A stretch of 64,000 bases of DNA, from contig CBDCTY010000002.1 in NCBI GenBank assembly GCA_965222445.1, positions 1,116,001 through 1,180,000 of the forward strand, written 5' to 3'. The notes beneath the pieces are model-generated. The model worked only from the letters and a program-made list of their open reading frames with translations. It was not told the origin of the DNA and did not search any database. This DNA is from GCA-958296115 sp965222445. Lineage in GTDB: Bacteria > Chloroflexota > Dehalococcoidia > Lucifugimonadales > CAJWER01. Of the stretch, positions 16,558 to 25,147 are shown in pieces (within the stretch, counting starts at the first letter, position 1; each line of letters opens with the position of its first letter). A program made the position numbers and the translations under genes.

Positions 16558-16802
16558 TACTCTATCTCCTCCAGGCCGTCCTGCTTCCGGCGCTTCATCC
16601 TCTGGATGAGGGTCGCGCCGACCAGTATCACCGCACCCGCAACGCACGTCGGAATCGCTACCTGGATTAGCACCGGAACGTCGGGTTCGTCGAAAATACC
16701 GCGGAGTGTCTCATAGACCCCATATCCGACCAGCGCAGCCATCCCGGCAACGACGAGCCACATACCGATTCCAACCGCCAGCTTGGTACCGCGCTCGTTC
16801 AC
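16554..16802 (-). CDS. Small two-helix membrane protein
   Basis: An 82-aa protein with two predicted transmembrane helices (LAVGIGMWLVVAGMAALVGYGV and VLIQVAIPTCVAGAVILVGATLI) and a basic then acidic tail RMKRRKQDGLEEIEY. It does not belong to a family I recognise. It sits between secG and ybjQ on the same strand and overlaps ybjQ by 4 nt, so it is probably translated with it. Confidence 0.7.
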   Translation of the reverse strand: MNERGTKLAVGIGMWLVVAGMAALVGYGVYETLRGIFDEPDVPVLIQVAIPTCVAGAVILVGATLIQRMKRRKQDGLEEIEY

Positions 16803-16836
16803 TGCTGCACACTCCCTTCTTCTCGAAGACGCCCGG

Positions 16837-17067
16837 CTAGAAGAGTCGGGCGTTCACCACCGCCGCTGTCAGGAATGCCATAACGAGGACGATTGTAAAC
16901 TGGAACATCGCCTTCTCGAGGCCGCGGCGGGTCCTGTAGGAGCTCTCGGCGGAGCCGAACAGCCCGCCGCCCTGGCCCTTCACCTGGGCAAGGATCAGGA
17001 CGACAAGCGCTATTGCGATTACTATCTGGACCCAGAGCATCACTGTGCCGAACGTTACACTGTCCAT
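16837..17067 (-). CDS. secG: Preprotein translocase subunit SecG
   Basis: A 76-aa membrane protein with the SecG layout: helix 1 VQIVIAIALVVLILAQ, the conserved cytoplasmic segment GQGGGLFGSAESSYRTRRGLEK, and helix 2 FTIVLVMAFLTAAVV. It is part of the SecYEG channel. The start lies 4 bp after the yvcK stop, consistent with one operon. Confidence 0.92.
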   Translation of the reverse strand: MDSVTFGTVMLWVQIVIAIALVVLILAQVKGQGGGLFGSAESSYRTRRGLEKAMFQFTIVLVMAFLTAAVVNARLF

Positions 17068-17070
17068 GGT

Positions 17071-18393
17071 CTATTTCCGCAACCCTATCGATTTATCGCG
17101 AGACGGGCTTCTCCCATAATACACGTCGACTATCAGATCTGCCAGCTTGGAGGCGTCGTGGCGGGTCGGGCGCTCGCGGTCCACGACGTCCGCTGTGACC
17201 ATGCTGACGTGCGGAGGCGGCTCGCCGGTCGGTAGGACGCGCGTCACACCGGAGCCATGGGGAATGGGAAGCGGGCTGCTGTTTGCAACCACGATGTCGA
17301 CCACGTCCGGGAATGTATGACGCTGAAGGGCAAGGACATGGTCTGCTACGGTGTAACCATCCGTCTCCCCGCTCTCGGTCGCCACATTGCAAACGTATAC
17401 CTTCGGGGCCGGCGTCCGGCTCATGGCGCCCGCAATATCCGGGACCAGCAGGTTCGGCACCAGGCTCGTGTAGAGGCTGCCCGGTCCGATTACGACGAGA
17501 TCGGCCGCGTCTATGGCCTCCACGGCCTCAGGATGGGCCCTGCTGTCCACAGGCTCTATCATGATCCGTTCGATGCTGCCTCCCCTTGCGGTGATCCTAG
17601 ACTCCCCTCTCACTAGGGAGCCGTCGTCGAGCTTCGCTACCAGGCTCAGGTGGGTTATTGTCGCGGGAACGATCCGCCCGCGCACGGCGAGGACCTTGCT
17701 GGACTCGTACAGCGCCTGCTCGAAGCTGCCGGTCACGTCGGTCATGGCGGCGATGAACAGGTTGCCGAAGCTGTGGCCCTTCAGTCCGCCGCCCTGGTCG
17801 AAGCGGTACTGGAAGAGGTCGGCGACGACGCCCTCCTCTTCGGAGAGGGCAACCAGACAGTTGCGGAAGTCGCCCGGCGGAAGCAGCCCGAGCTCCCGCC
17901 GCAGCCTCCCGGAGCTGCCGCCGTCGTCGGCCACGGTGATGATGGCCGTGATGTTGTCGGTGTACGTCTTGAGCCCCCTGAGGAGCATCGACAGGCCGGT
18001 GCCGCCGCCTATGGCAACGATCTTGGGACCGCGCTCCCTTATCCTTCGCGTGATTATCGTATTCGTCAGGGAGTTGACCCCCTGCTGCCGCAGGACCAGG
18101 GGCCCCAGAGAGCGGTACAGACCATAGACGCCGAGGACCATCATCAGGACTCCCACTACGCCCACAGTCAGCCCCTCGAGGTGCCACGGCAGGACGTTTG
18201 GCAGGAACAGCGAAAGGACGTTCTTCAGGACCACCGCCATGCCCACGGCGCAAAGGGCGACCCCGCAGGCGCCGACGAAGAGCCAGCGTTTGAGACCGAG
18301 GCCGACGTGCATCATGTCGCGAAGCATGGCCCACCCCGAAGATTCCCCGGGCCCGGTCCTGCGTCCATTGCGGTTGTGAAGTCCTGACGCCAT
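17071..18393 (-). CDS. yvcK: YvcK/CofD-like gluconeogenesis factor
   Basis: A 440-aa protein with two N-terminal membrane helices (residues 35-55 and 75-92) and a YvcK domain: IVAIGGGTGLSMLLRGLK, ITVADDGGSSGRLRRELGLLPPGDFRNCLVALS, KGHSFGNLFIAAM, VVIGPGSLYTSLVPNLLV and YVCNVATESGETDGYTVADH. YvcK proteins bind UDP-sugars and affect carbon use and cell shape in Bacillus and mycobacteria. The membrane-anchored form is a known variant. It lies between gatB and secG. Confidence 0.9.
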   Translation of the reverse strand: MASGLHNRNGRRTGPGESSGWAMLRDMMHVGLGLKRWLFVGACGVALCAVGMAVVLKNVLSLFLPNVLPWHLEGLTVGVVGVLMMVLGVYGLYRSLGPLVLRQQGVNSLTNTIITRRIRERGPKIVAIGGGTGLSMLLRGLKTYTDNITAIITVADDGGSSGRLRRELGLLPPGDFRNCLVALSEEEGVVADLFQYRFDQGGGLKGHSFGNLFIAAMTDVTGSFEQALYESSKVLAVRGRIVPATITHLSLVAKLDDGSLVRGESRITARGGSIERIMIEPVDSRAHPEAVEAIDAADLVVIGPGSLYTSLVPNLLVPDIAGAMSRTPAPKVYVCNVATESGETDGYTVADHVLALQRHTFPDVVDIVVANSSPLPIPHGSGVTRVLPTGEPPPHVSMVTADVVDRERPTRHDASKLADLIVDVYYGRSPSRDKSIGLRK

Positions 18394-18397
18394 GGTT

Positions 18398-19924
18398 CTA
18401 CCGCATCGACTCCAGCTTCTGTCTGAGCAGGTCGCCGGCCACCTGGGGATTTGCCTTTCCCCGCGTGATGCGCATGACCTGGCCCACGAGAAAACCGATG
18501 GCGGCGTCCTTGCCGCCGAGGTAGTCGGCGACCGGCTGGGGGTTGCCCTCTATGGCCTCGTCCACCGCCGCCTGGACGGCCCCGGAGTCCGATATCTGGA
18601 CCAGGCCGCGCCTTTCGGCCACTGCCGAGGGCGCTTCCCCCGACTCGAACATGTCCTCGAACACCGTCCTGGCCATTGTCGTGCTCAGCGTGCCGTCGTC
18701 CACCAGCCGTATGATCTCGACGAGGCGCACCGGCTCGAACGCAAGATCATCGATGGAGCGGCCCGTCGCGTTCAGTAGCCGCGCCAGCTCCCCGACTATC
18801 CAGTTGCCAGCGGACGCGGCCAGAGACTGCAGCGCCGCACCCTCCGCGGCCCCGGCTTCGAGCACCGACTCGAAGAAGTCGGAGGTCGACCTGGAGGCGG
18901 TGAGCACTCCGGCGACGTAGGCGGAAAGACCGTAGTCCTCCGAGTACCGCTCCGCCCTGGCGTCGGGCAGCTCGGGCAGCCTGCCCCGGACATCCTCGAT
19001 CCACGACCGGTCTATGGCCAGCGGTGGAAGGTCGGGCTCGGGGAAGTACCTGTAGTCGGACGCGTACTCCTTGGAGCGCTGGGACACCGTGACGCCCCGG
19101 TCCTCGACCCAGCCGCGCGTCTCCTGCGCTATCCGCCCGCCCCCGTCCAGGACGCGCGACTGCCTCTCAGACTCGAAGACCAGGGCGTTGTAGACCGACC
19201 GGAAGCTGTTCATGTTCTTGACTTCGACCTTGGTGCCCAGCTCCTCGGAGCCCGCCGGCCGCAGTGAGATGTTCGCGTCGCAGCGAAAGCTGCCCTCTTC
19301 CATGTTGGCTGTGCTGGCCCCTATGTACCGCAGGATGGTGCGGAGCTTGGTCAGGTACGCCCTGGCCTCCTTGGCAGATCTCATGTCGGGTTCACTGACT
19401 ATCTCCATCAGGGGAACGCCGGCCCGGTTCACGTCCAGCAGGCTGTACCCGCCTTCGGGGCCGTCCCTGTGCTGGAGCTTTGCGACATCCTCCTCGAGAT
19501 GCACCCTCGTGATGCCAACCCGACGCTCGCCGTCATCCAGCTGGACCGCCAGGCAGCCGTCCGTAGCGATGGGCATGTCGTACTGGGAAATCTGGTACCC
19601 CTTCATCAGGTCGGGATAGGGGTAGTTCTTCCTGTCGAACTTGGTGCGGGGCTGTATCGTGCATCCGAGCGCTAGGCCTGTAGCCATGACCAGCCCGACC
19701 GCACGCCCGTTGACGACGGGCAGGACGCCGGGCATGCCCATGCACACCTCGCACACGACCGTGTTGGGGGCTGCGTCCTGGTAGCCTGCCGCGCACGAGC
19801 AGAACATCTTGCTCTGCGTCAGCAGCTGGCTGTGGACCTCGAGCCCAATGACTATTTCGTAGTCCAAGTGCTGCCGGTATCCGAAGTCGGGGCCTGCGAC
19901 TGCAACGGGTAGATTATATACCAC
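18398..19924 (-). CDS. gatB: Aspartyl/glutamyl-tRNA amidotransferase subunit B
   Basis: GatB is the kinase/tRNA-binding subunit that amidates Glu-tRNA(Gln) or Asp-tRNA(Asn). Family blocks are YEIVIGLEVHSQLLTQSKMFCSC, CMGMPGVLPVVN, YPYPDLMKGYQISQYDMPI, LEEDVAKLQH, VDVNRAGVPLMEIVSEPDMRS-type (here LLDVNRAGVPLMEIV) and the C-terminal YqeY-like helical domain. At 508 aa it is slightly long at the N-terminus; the start could be a later codon near GPDF. gatA and gatC are not in the window. Confidence 0.95.
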   Translation of the reverse strand: MVYNLPVAVAGPDFGYRQHLDYEIVIGLEVHSQLLTQSKMFCSCAAGYQDAAPNTVVCEVCMGMPGVLPVVNGRAVGLVMATGLALGCTIQPRTKFDRKNYPYPDLMKGYQISQYDMPIATDGCLAVQLDDGERRVGITRVHLEEDVAKLQHRDGPEGGYSLLDVNRAGVPLMEIVSEPDMRSAKEARAYLTKLRTILRYIGASTANMEEGSFRCDANISLRPAGSEELGTKVEVKNMNSFRSVYNALVFESERQSRVLDGGGRIAQETRGWVEDRGVTVSQRSKEYASDYRYFPEPDLPPLAIDRSWIEDVRGRLPELPDARAERYSEDYGLSAYVAGVLTASRSTSDFFESVLEAGAAEGAALQSLAASAGNWIVGELARLLNATGRSIDDLAFEPVRLVEIIRLVDDGTLSTTMARTVFEDMFESGEAPSAVAERRGLVQISDSGAVQAAVDEAIEGNPQPVADYLGGKDAAIGFLVGQVMRITRGKANPQVAGDLLRQKLESMR

Positions 19925-19957
19925 GCGGGCGCCCTGAACGCACGGCCCGCCCGCCCG

Positions 19958-20671
19958 CTAGTCGTAGGGCCCTATGAGAGGTACGAAGCGGCAGGCGCCC
20001 ATCGTCCGGACCGAGTAGGAGTCGGCGGTCCGCGTGACCTTCATCAGGTCCTGACTGCTCGGGGAGCCGACAGGGATGATCATGCGGCCTCCAACGCCGA
20101 GCTGCTCCCTCAGTGGGCGCGGCAGCATCGGGGAAGCCGCGGCGACCACGATGGCGTCGTATGGAGCGCCGGCGGGCCAGCCCAGCCTGTCGCCAGCCAT
20201 TTCGACCGCGACATTGGCATAACCCAGGGAGAGGAGCCGCTCCCTGGCATCGCGGGCCAACGAGTCGATCCGCTCGACCGTCACCACCTCCCGGACGAGC
20301 TCTCCCAGCAGCGCCGCCTGGTAGCCACTGCCGGTGCCGACCTCTAGCACCCGGTCCGATCTGCGCAGATCCAGCGCTTCCAGCATCAGGGCGACGATGA
20401 AGGGCTGGGAGATGGTCTGTCCCTCGCCTATGGGGAGCGGGTGGTCGTCGTACGCAAGGTGCCGGGCGTCCTCCGGGACGAATGCCTCCCTCGGCACGCG
20501 CTCCATCGCCTCGATCACCCGGGAGTCCCGGATCTCGCTGCGGATGCGCCGGAACAGCAGACGCCTGGCTTCGTCCAGAATCTCCCAGCCTCCGGGCGCC
20601 AAGATAGCACAGGCCCATCCGCTGGACAAACGGCGACGGCCCCGGTCGGCCACCCTCGCAGACCCGGCCAT
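19958..20671 (-). CDS. pcm: Protein-L-isoaspartate O-methyltransferase
   Basis: PCMT repairs isoaspartyl residues using SAM. The protein has RVPREAFVPEDARHLAYDDHPLPIGEGQTISQPFIVALM, the SAM motif VLEVGTGSGYQAALL, and YDAIVVAAASPMLPRPLREQL. The ATG at 20671 lies 11 nt after a TATAAC box. The first 28 residues are not conserved in the family, so a downstream start (TTG or a non-ATG codon after GGAGG near codon 30) is possible. It heads the pcm-gatB-yvcK-secG gene string. Confidence 0.92.
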   Translation of the reverse strand: MAGSARVADRGRRRLSSGWACAILAPGGWEILDEARRLLFRRIRSEIRDSRVIEAMERVPREAFVPEDARHLAYDDHPLPIGEGQTISQPFIVALMLEALDLRRSDRVLEVGTGSGYQAALLGELVREVVTVERIDSLARDARERLLSLGYANVAVEMAGDRLGWPAGAPYDAIVVAAASPMLPRPLREQLGVGGRMIIPVGSPSSQDLMKVTRTADSYSVRTMGACRFVPLIGPYD

Positions 20672-20682
20672 TCCACTGCGGT

Positions 20683-20690
20683 GTTATAGT
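20683..20690. promoter_or_regulatory. Overlapping divergent -10 boxes (pcm / heme cluster)
   Basis: GTTATAGT contains TATAAC on the minus strand, pointing at pcm, and TATAGT on the plus strand, pointing at the tetrapyrrole cluster. Divergent promoters sharing one melted site are plausible but inferred. Confidence 0.35.
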
Positions 20691-20778
20691 AGAGACCGCA
20701 CTCACAATACGCTCCGAAGCGTCTCGTGAGCCCGGTCGTGATGGGGCGCAGGACTCTCTCAGCCAGCGAGGACACGCC

Positions 20779-21525
20779 GTGCCACCATACTACCCAGTGT
20801 TCCTTGACCTCAGGGGGCGGCGCTGCGTCGTCATCGGAGGAGGGCCGATCGGCGCTGAGAAGGTGGAGCGCCTGGTCGACTTCGGCGCGGACGTCGTCGT
20901 ATTCAGCCCCGCCGTCACCCACGCGGTAAGGGCGATGGCCGACGAGGGCAGGCTGTCCTGGCACAAGCGCCGCTATAGGCGCGGGGACCTCGAGGGGGCG
21001 TTCATTGCGATAGTCGCCGACAACCGCGACAGCGCCCTGAACGAGGAGGCTGCCCGCGAGGCCGCGGAGCGTAACATCCCCCTGAACGTCAACGACGTGA
21101 CCCACCTATGCACGTGGATAGCCCCCGCGATAGTCAGGAACGGCGACGTTATCATCGCCGCGTCGACGGGCGGAGCCAGCCCCGCGCTCGCACGCAAGCT
21201 GCGTGAGGAGCTGGCGGGCACGAGCCGCACCGGTTCAGGGTTTCGCGCCATCGAGTACGGCGACCTCGCTCCCATGCTGTCGGAGGTGCGGACAGAGCTC
21301 CTGGGACGGGGTATCAGGCTGAAGCCGGACCACTGGCAGGCGAGCATCACCGACGACCTAGTGGAGATGGTGCGGGCGGGGGAGGTAAACCGCGCCAGGG
21401 AGACGCTCATGTCCAGCCTGATGATCGGCGAGGACTGCGATTGCGCGGGGCGCACATGCAGAATGTGGGAGGACCTCGCCGTCCCTCCTCCGGCCTCCTC
21501 CTTTCCCTCGACTGGAGAGGATTGA
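20779..21525 (+). CDS. Precorrin-2 dehydrogenase / sirohydrochlorin ferrochelatase
   Basis: A 248-aa CysG-N/Met8-type protein that oxidises precorrin-2 to sirohydrochlorin with NAD and may insert iron for siroheme. It shows YYPVFLDLRGRRCVVIGGGPIGAEKVERL (Rossmann nucleotide site), NIPLNVNDV, and the DVIIAASTGGASPALARKLREEL block. The GTG start at 20779 follows a gap after divergent pcm. The last 14 residues or so (VPPPASSFPSTGED) are encoded by a dispersed repeat, so the natural C-terminus was probably altered. It is the first gene of the tetrapyrrole cluster. Confidence 0.88.
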   Translation: MPPYYPVFLDLRGRRCVVIGGGPIGAEKVERLVDFGADVVVFSPAVTHAVRAMADEGRLSWHKRRYRRGDLEGAFIAIVADNRDSALNEEAAREAAERNIPLNVNDVTHLCTWIAPAIVRNGDVIIAASTGGASPALARKLREELAGTSRTGSGFRAIEYGDLAPMLSEVRTELLGRGIRLKPDHWQASITDDLVEMVRAGEVNRARETLMSSLMIGEDCDCAGRTCRMWEDLAVPPPASSFPSTGED

Positions 21526-21646
21526 GGTGAGGATGAATCCCCACGCGGCCGCGCGCCATACCTCGCAGCTCCTCCGGCCTCCTCTCCCTCGACGGGCCCT
21601 CGATTGTCAGCCCTCGATGGGAGAGGATTGAGGTGAGGGTGAAACT
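21488..21646. repeat. Two direct copies of a GGAGAGGATTGAGGTGAGG repeat
   Basis: The segment CTCCGGCCTCCTC...CTCGA...GGAGAGGATTGAGGTGAGG occurs twice in direct orientation, ending at about 21536 and 21643. An inverted relative is at 42062-42100. The first copy encodes the tail and stop of the precorrin-2 dehydrogenase gene; the rest lies before hemC. Confidence 0.6.
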
Positions 21647-21702
21647 CTCCACGACAGTGCGGCAGACCTCGCCTGTCCGCGCTTCGACCCGGCTTCCCGG
21701 CC

Positions 21703-22614
21703 ATGCCAGCTAGGTACAGGGTCGGGACACGCAAGAGCCCCCTCGCCCTGGCACAGACGGAGGAGGTGGTCTCACGCCTCAGGGACCGCTTCCCCTCCGC
21801 CGTCTTCGAGGTTGTGCCCATGACGACGGGCGGCGACCGGAAGAAGGACACGGCCCTGGTCAGCCTGGGCCGGGGCGCATTCGCCAAGGACATCGAGTCT
21901 GCGCTGCTGGCCGGCGACGTAGACCTGGCCGTCCACAGCGCCAAGGACCTGGCGAGCGAGCTTCCCGACGGCCTGACCCTGGCGGGATGCGTGCCGCGGC
22001 AGGACCCCAGGGACGCCCTCATAGACAGGTGGGCGGCCCCACTGTCGAAGCTGCCGCCGGGCGCGAGGATCGGGACTGGCAGCCCCAGGCGCACCGCCCT
22101 GCTGAAGTCCCTCCGCCCCGACATCGAGGTAGTGCCCATACGTGGCAACGTGGGGACGCGCCTGGGCAAGATCGGCGGTCCAGACTGCGACGGCGTAGTG
22201 GTGGCCGCCGCCGGTCTCGCGAGACTGGGACGCATCGACGAGGCCCACGAGCTCTTCCCGACCGAGACCTTCGTCCCCGACGCGGGCCAGGGTACGCTGG
22301 CCATCGAGGCGCGGAGCGGCGACCGCCCGCTGCTGGATATGATACGCGCCATCGACCACGGCCCCACCAGTGCAGCACTGACGGCCGAGCGGGCGTTCGT
22401 CCGCCGTATCGGCGGGAGCTGCAAGGTCCCCGTGGCGGCCTATGCACGGCTCACGAACGACGGCGGGCTCCGAATCCACGGCATGGCCGCTGCTCCCGAC
22501 GGGTCCCGGGTATTCCGGCGGGAGGTGGCGTCACCGACGGCGTCCCCGGCCGAGATGGGCGAGACGCTCGCCTCCCTGCTGTTGGACGATGCGGCGGAGA
22601 TACCGGGACTATGA
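21703..22614 (+). CDS. hemC: Porphobilinogen deaminase (hydroxymethylbilane synthase)
   Basis: HemC polymerises four porphobilinogens. The 303-aa protein starts RVGTRKSPLALAQ and contains GGDRKKDTAL, FAKDIESALL, DLAVHSAKDLASELP, IGTGSPRR, PIRGNVGTRL, and IGGSCKVPV with the dipyrromethane-binding Cys at residue 240. The stop overlaps the start of the next gene (ATGA), so translation is coupled. Confidence 0.96.
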   Translation: MPARYRVGTRKSPLALAQTEEVVSRLRDRFPSAVFEVVPMTTGGDRKKDTALVSLGRGAFAKDIESALLAGDVDLAVHSAKDLASELPDGLTLAGCVPRQDPRDALIDRWAAPLSKLPPGARIGTGSPRRTALLKSLRPDIEVVPIRGNVGTRLGKIGGPDCDGVVVAAAGLARLGRIDEAHELFPTETFVPDAGQGTLAIEARSGDRPLLDMIRAIDHGPTSAALTAERAFVRRIGGSCKVPVAAYARLTNDGGLRIHGMAAAPDGSRVFRREVASPTASPAEMGETLASLLLDDAAEIPGL

Positions 22615-24161
22615 CAGCGATGGCCGGCGTCGTGTATCTCGTCGGCGCGGGACCGGGCGACCCCGGCCTCATAACGGTCCGCGGCCTTGAGCTGCTGGCA
22701 TCGGCCGATACGGTGGTTCATGACAGGCTCGTCGATGTGCGGATCCTGCGGCGCGCCCGGGCCGACGCCGAGATGGTCGACGCGGGCAAGACGCCCGGCG
22801 GGATGGGCGCGAACCAGGGCGACATCGACTCCCTCCTCATTGCCAAGGCGTCAGCGGGCAGAAGCGTTGTCAGGCTGAAGGGAGGCGACCCCTTCGTGTT
22901 CGGTCGTGGCGGCGAGGAGGCCATGGCCCTTTCCAAGGCCGGCATACCCTTCGAGGTGGTGCCGGGAATAACTTCCGCGATAGCCGCCCCGGCCTACGCG
23001 GGCATCCCCGTGACGCATCGCGGGGTCGCCTCGTCGGTCACCTTCGTCACCGGCTCCGAGTCCCCCGACAAGCCCGGAGCGAGCGTAGACTGGTCGGCCC
23101 TAGCACGCACGAACGGCACGCTGGTCGTGCTGATGGGATGGCGCTCGCTCGAATCGGTGGTGGCAAGATTGAGGGCCGAGGGGCTGCCCGAAGCCACGCC
23201 CGCGGCCATCGTGGAACGGGGGACCGGGCCGCGCCAGCACACGGTCGTCGGAACCCTAGAGGACGTGATCGAGAAGGCCCTAGCGCAGGGGCTGGGCCCG
23301 CCGGTCGTGGCCGTCTTCGGGGGCGTGGTGGCGCTGAGGGACGAGGTCCGCTGGTTCGACAACCGACCGCTGTTCGGCAAGCGCGTACTGGTTACCAGGT
23401 CCCGGACGCAGGCTGGCGCACTGGCGAGGCTGCTAGAGGGCCAGGGCGCCGAAGTCGTGGAGATCCCGACCATCCGCATCGAGCCGCTGGAGGACTACGG
23501 CGAGATCGACGCGGCCCTTGCCCGCCTGCCCGGCTTCGACTGGGTAGCGTTCACCAGCACGAACGCCGTGGACGCCGTATTCGACCGCCTGCGGGAGGGC
23601 GGGCTCGACGCCAGGGCCCTCCACGGCACTCGCGTGGCCGTCATCGGCCGGAGCACCGCACGCTCCCTCGCCGACAGGGGCATCGCAGCCGACCTCGTTG
23701 CATCGCAGTCCATATCCGAGGGGCTCGTGAAGGAGATGGCCGCCCTCAACGTGTCGGGGTCACGAATTCTCGTGCCGGGCGCCGAGACGCGGCGCGAGGC
23801 CCTCGCCGCGGGGCTCGCGGAGCTCGGTGCAAAGGTCGAGGTGGTCGCGGCCTACCGCACCGTGAATGTCGAGGACTCGCCCGCCGCCGTCGAGGCGGCC
23901 CTCTCTGACGGCATCGACGCGGCGACCTTCACCAGCTCCTCGACCGTGAAGGGGCTCGTACGCCTCCTCGACGGCGAAGTGGGCAGGCTCTCGGGCGTCG
24001 ACGTTGCCTGCATCGGCCCGGTGACGGCCGCCGAGGCGAGCAATGCCGGACTGCGCGTTGTTATACTTGCCAAAGAGAGCACCGTAGAGGGACTCGTCGA
24101 AGCCATGACAGACTACTACGGCACCGGGGGCAGTCCGAATGAGCAGCTATCCGACGGCTAG
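22611..24161 (+). CDS. cobA-hemD: Fused SUMT (CobA) and uroporphyrinogen-III synthase (HemD)
   Basis: A 516-aa bifunctional enzyme. Residues 1-250 are uroporphyrinogen-III C-methyltransferase: VYLVGAGPGDPGLITVRG, VVRLKGGDPFVFGRGGEEA, GITSAIAAPAYAGIPVTHRG and the HTVVGTLEDV block. Residues 258-500 are HemD: GKRVLVTRSRTQAGALARLL, WVAFTSTNAVDAVF and ATFTSSSTVKGL. HemD closes hydroxymethylbilane to uroporphyrinogen III, and CobA methylates it to precorrin-2, which the dehydrogenase at 20779 then uses. The fusion is known in Clostridia and Chloroflexi. The 3' end overlaps hemB by 23 nt. Confidence 0.95.
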   Translation: MTAMAGVVYLVGAGPGDPGLITVRGLELLASADTVVHDRLVDVRILRRARADAEMVDAGKTPGGMGANQGDIDSLLIAKASAGRSVVRLKGGDPFVFGRGGEEAMALSKAGIPFEVVPGITSAIAAPAYAGIPVTHRGVASSVTFVTGSESPDKPGASVDWSALARTNGTLVVLMGWRSLESVVARLRAEGLPEATPAAIVERGTGPRQHTVVGTLEDVIEKALAQGLGPPVVAVFGGVVALRDEVRWFDNRPLFGKRVLVTRSRTQAGALARLLEGQGAEVVEIPTIRIEPLEDYGEIDAALARLPGFDWVAFTSTNAVDAVFDRLREGGLDARALHGTRVAVIGRSTARSLADRGIAADLVASQSISEGLVKEMAALNVSGSRILVPGAETRREALAAGLAELGAKVEVVAAYRTVNVEDSPAAVEAALSDGIDAATFTSSSTVKGLVRLLDGEVGRLSGVDVACIGPVTAAEASNAGLRVVILAKESTVEGLVEAMTDYYGTGGSPNEQLSDG

Positions 24162-25122
24162 ACTGAGACGCCTCAGGGGGTCGCCCTCACTGCGGCGGTT
24201 GACCACCGAGACGAGGCTCTCCGTGGCCGACTTCGTTTACCCGATCTTCGTCACCCACGGGCGCAACGTCCAGGAAGAGATAGGGCCGATGCCAGGTGTC
24301 TACCGCCTGTCGCTCGACCGGCTCCTGCCTGAGATCGGGTCGGTAGTAGAGTTGGACATCCCCGCCGTCCTGCTCTTCGGAATCCCGGCCCACAAGGACG
24401 CGATGGGGAGCGAGGCCTACGAAACGAACGGGATTGTGCAGGAGGCCGTACGCGTCATCAAGCAGGCGGCCCCCGAGGTCGCAGTGATCACGGACGTCTG
24501 CCTCTGCGAGTACACGGACCACGGCCATTGCGGCCTGGTCGTCGACGACGGCGTGGACAACGACGCGACCCTGAAGCTGCTGGCCCGGACGGCGGTCAGC
24601 CAGGTCGAGGCGGGCGCGGACGTGGTCGCCCCGTCGGCCATGATGGACGGCCAGGTCGCCGCCATCCGCTCGGCCCTGGACGCGGCGGGGCACACCGGGA
24701 CCCCTATCATGGCGTACTCAGCCAAGTACTCGTCCGGGTTCTACGGCCCCTTCCGAGAGGCGGCCGGGTCGACCCCTCAGTTCGGCGACAGGGCTTCGTA
24801 CCAGATGGACCCGCCGAATGCCCGTGAGGCCCTCAGGGAGATCGCCCAGGACATTGAAGAGGGCGCCGACATCGTGATGGTCAAGCCCGCGCTCGCCTAC
24901 CTGGACGTCATCGCCAGGGCCAAGCGCCGCTCCCCTGTCCCGGTGGCGGCCTACAACGTGAGCGGCGAGTACGCGATGGTCAAAGCGGCGGCGCAGAACG
25001 AGTGGCTCGACGGCCCCAGGGTCACAGTCGAGCTTCTGACCGCCATCAAGCGCGCTGGGGCCGACATCATCATCAGCTACCACGCCAAGGAGATCGCGCA
25101 GTGGCTGAACGGCCGCGGCTGA
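24139..25122 (+). CDS. hemB: Delta-aminolevulinic acid dehydratase (PBG synthase)
   Basis: HemB condenses two 5-aminolevulinates to porphobilinogen. The zinc-binding cysteines are C121, C123 and C131 in DVCLCEYTDHGHCG. The two active-site lysines are K196 in MAYSAKYSSGFYGPFR and K249 in VMVKPALAYLD. Length (327 aa) is normal. It ends the cluster; hemA and hemL, needed for aminolevulinate from glutamyl-tRNA, are absent here. Confidence 0.97.
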   Translation: MSSYPTARLRRLRGSPSLRRLTTETRLSVADFVYPIFVTHGRNVQEEIGPMPGVYRLSLDRLLPEIGSVVELDIPAVLLFGIPAHKDAMGSEAYETNGIVQEAVRVIKQAAPEVAVITDVCLCEYTDHGHCGLVVDDGVDNDATLKLLARTAVSQVEAGADVVAPSAMMDGQVAAIRSALDAAGHTGTPIMAYSAKYSSGFYGPFREAAGSTPQFGDRASYQMDPPNAREALREIAQDIEEGADIVMVKPALAYLDVIARAKRRSPVPVAAYNVSGEYAMVKAAAQNEWLDGPRVTVELLTAIKRAGADIIISYHAKEIAQWLNGRG

Positions 25123-25147
25123 AGGCCTGCGGCGAGGGGGGTGCAAC

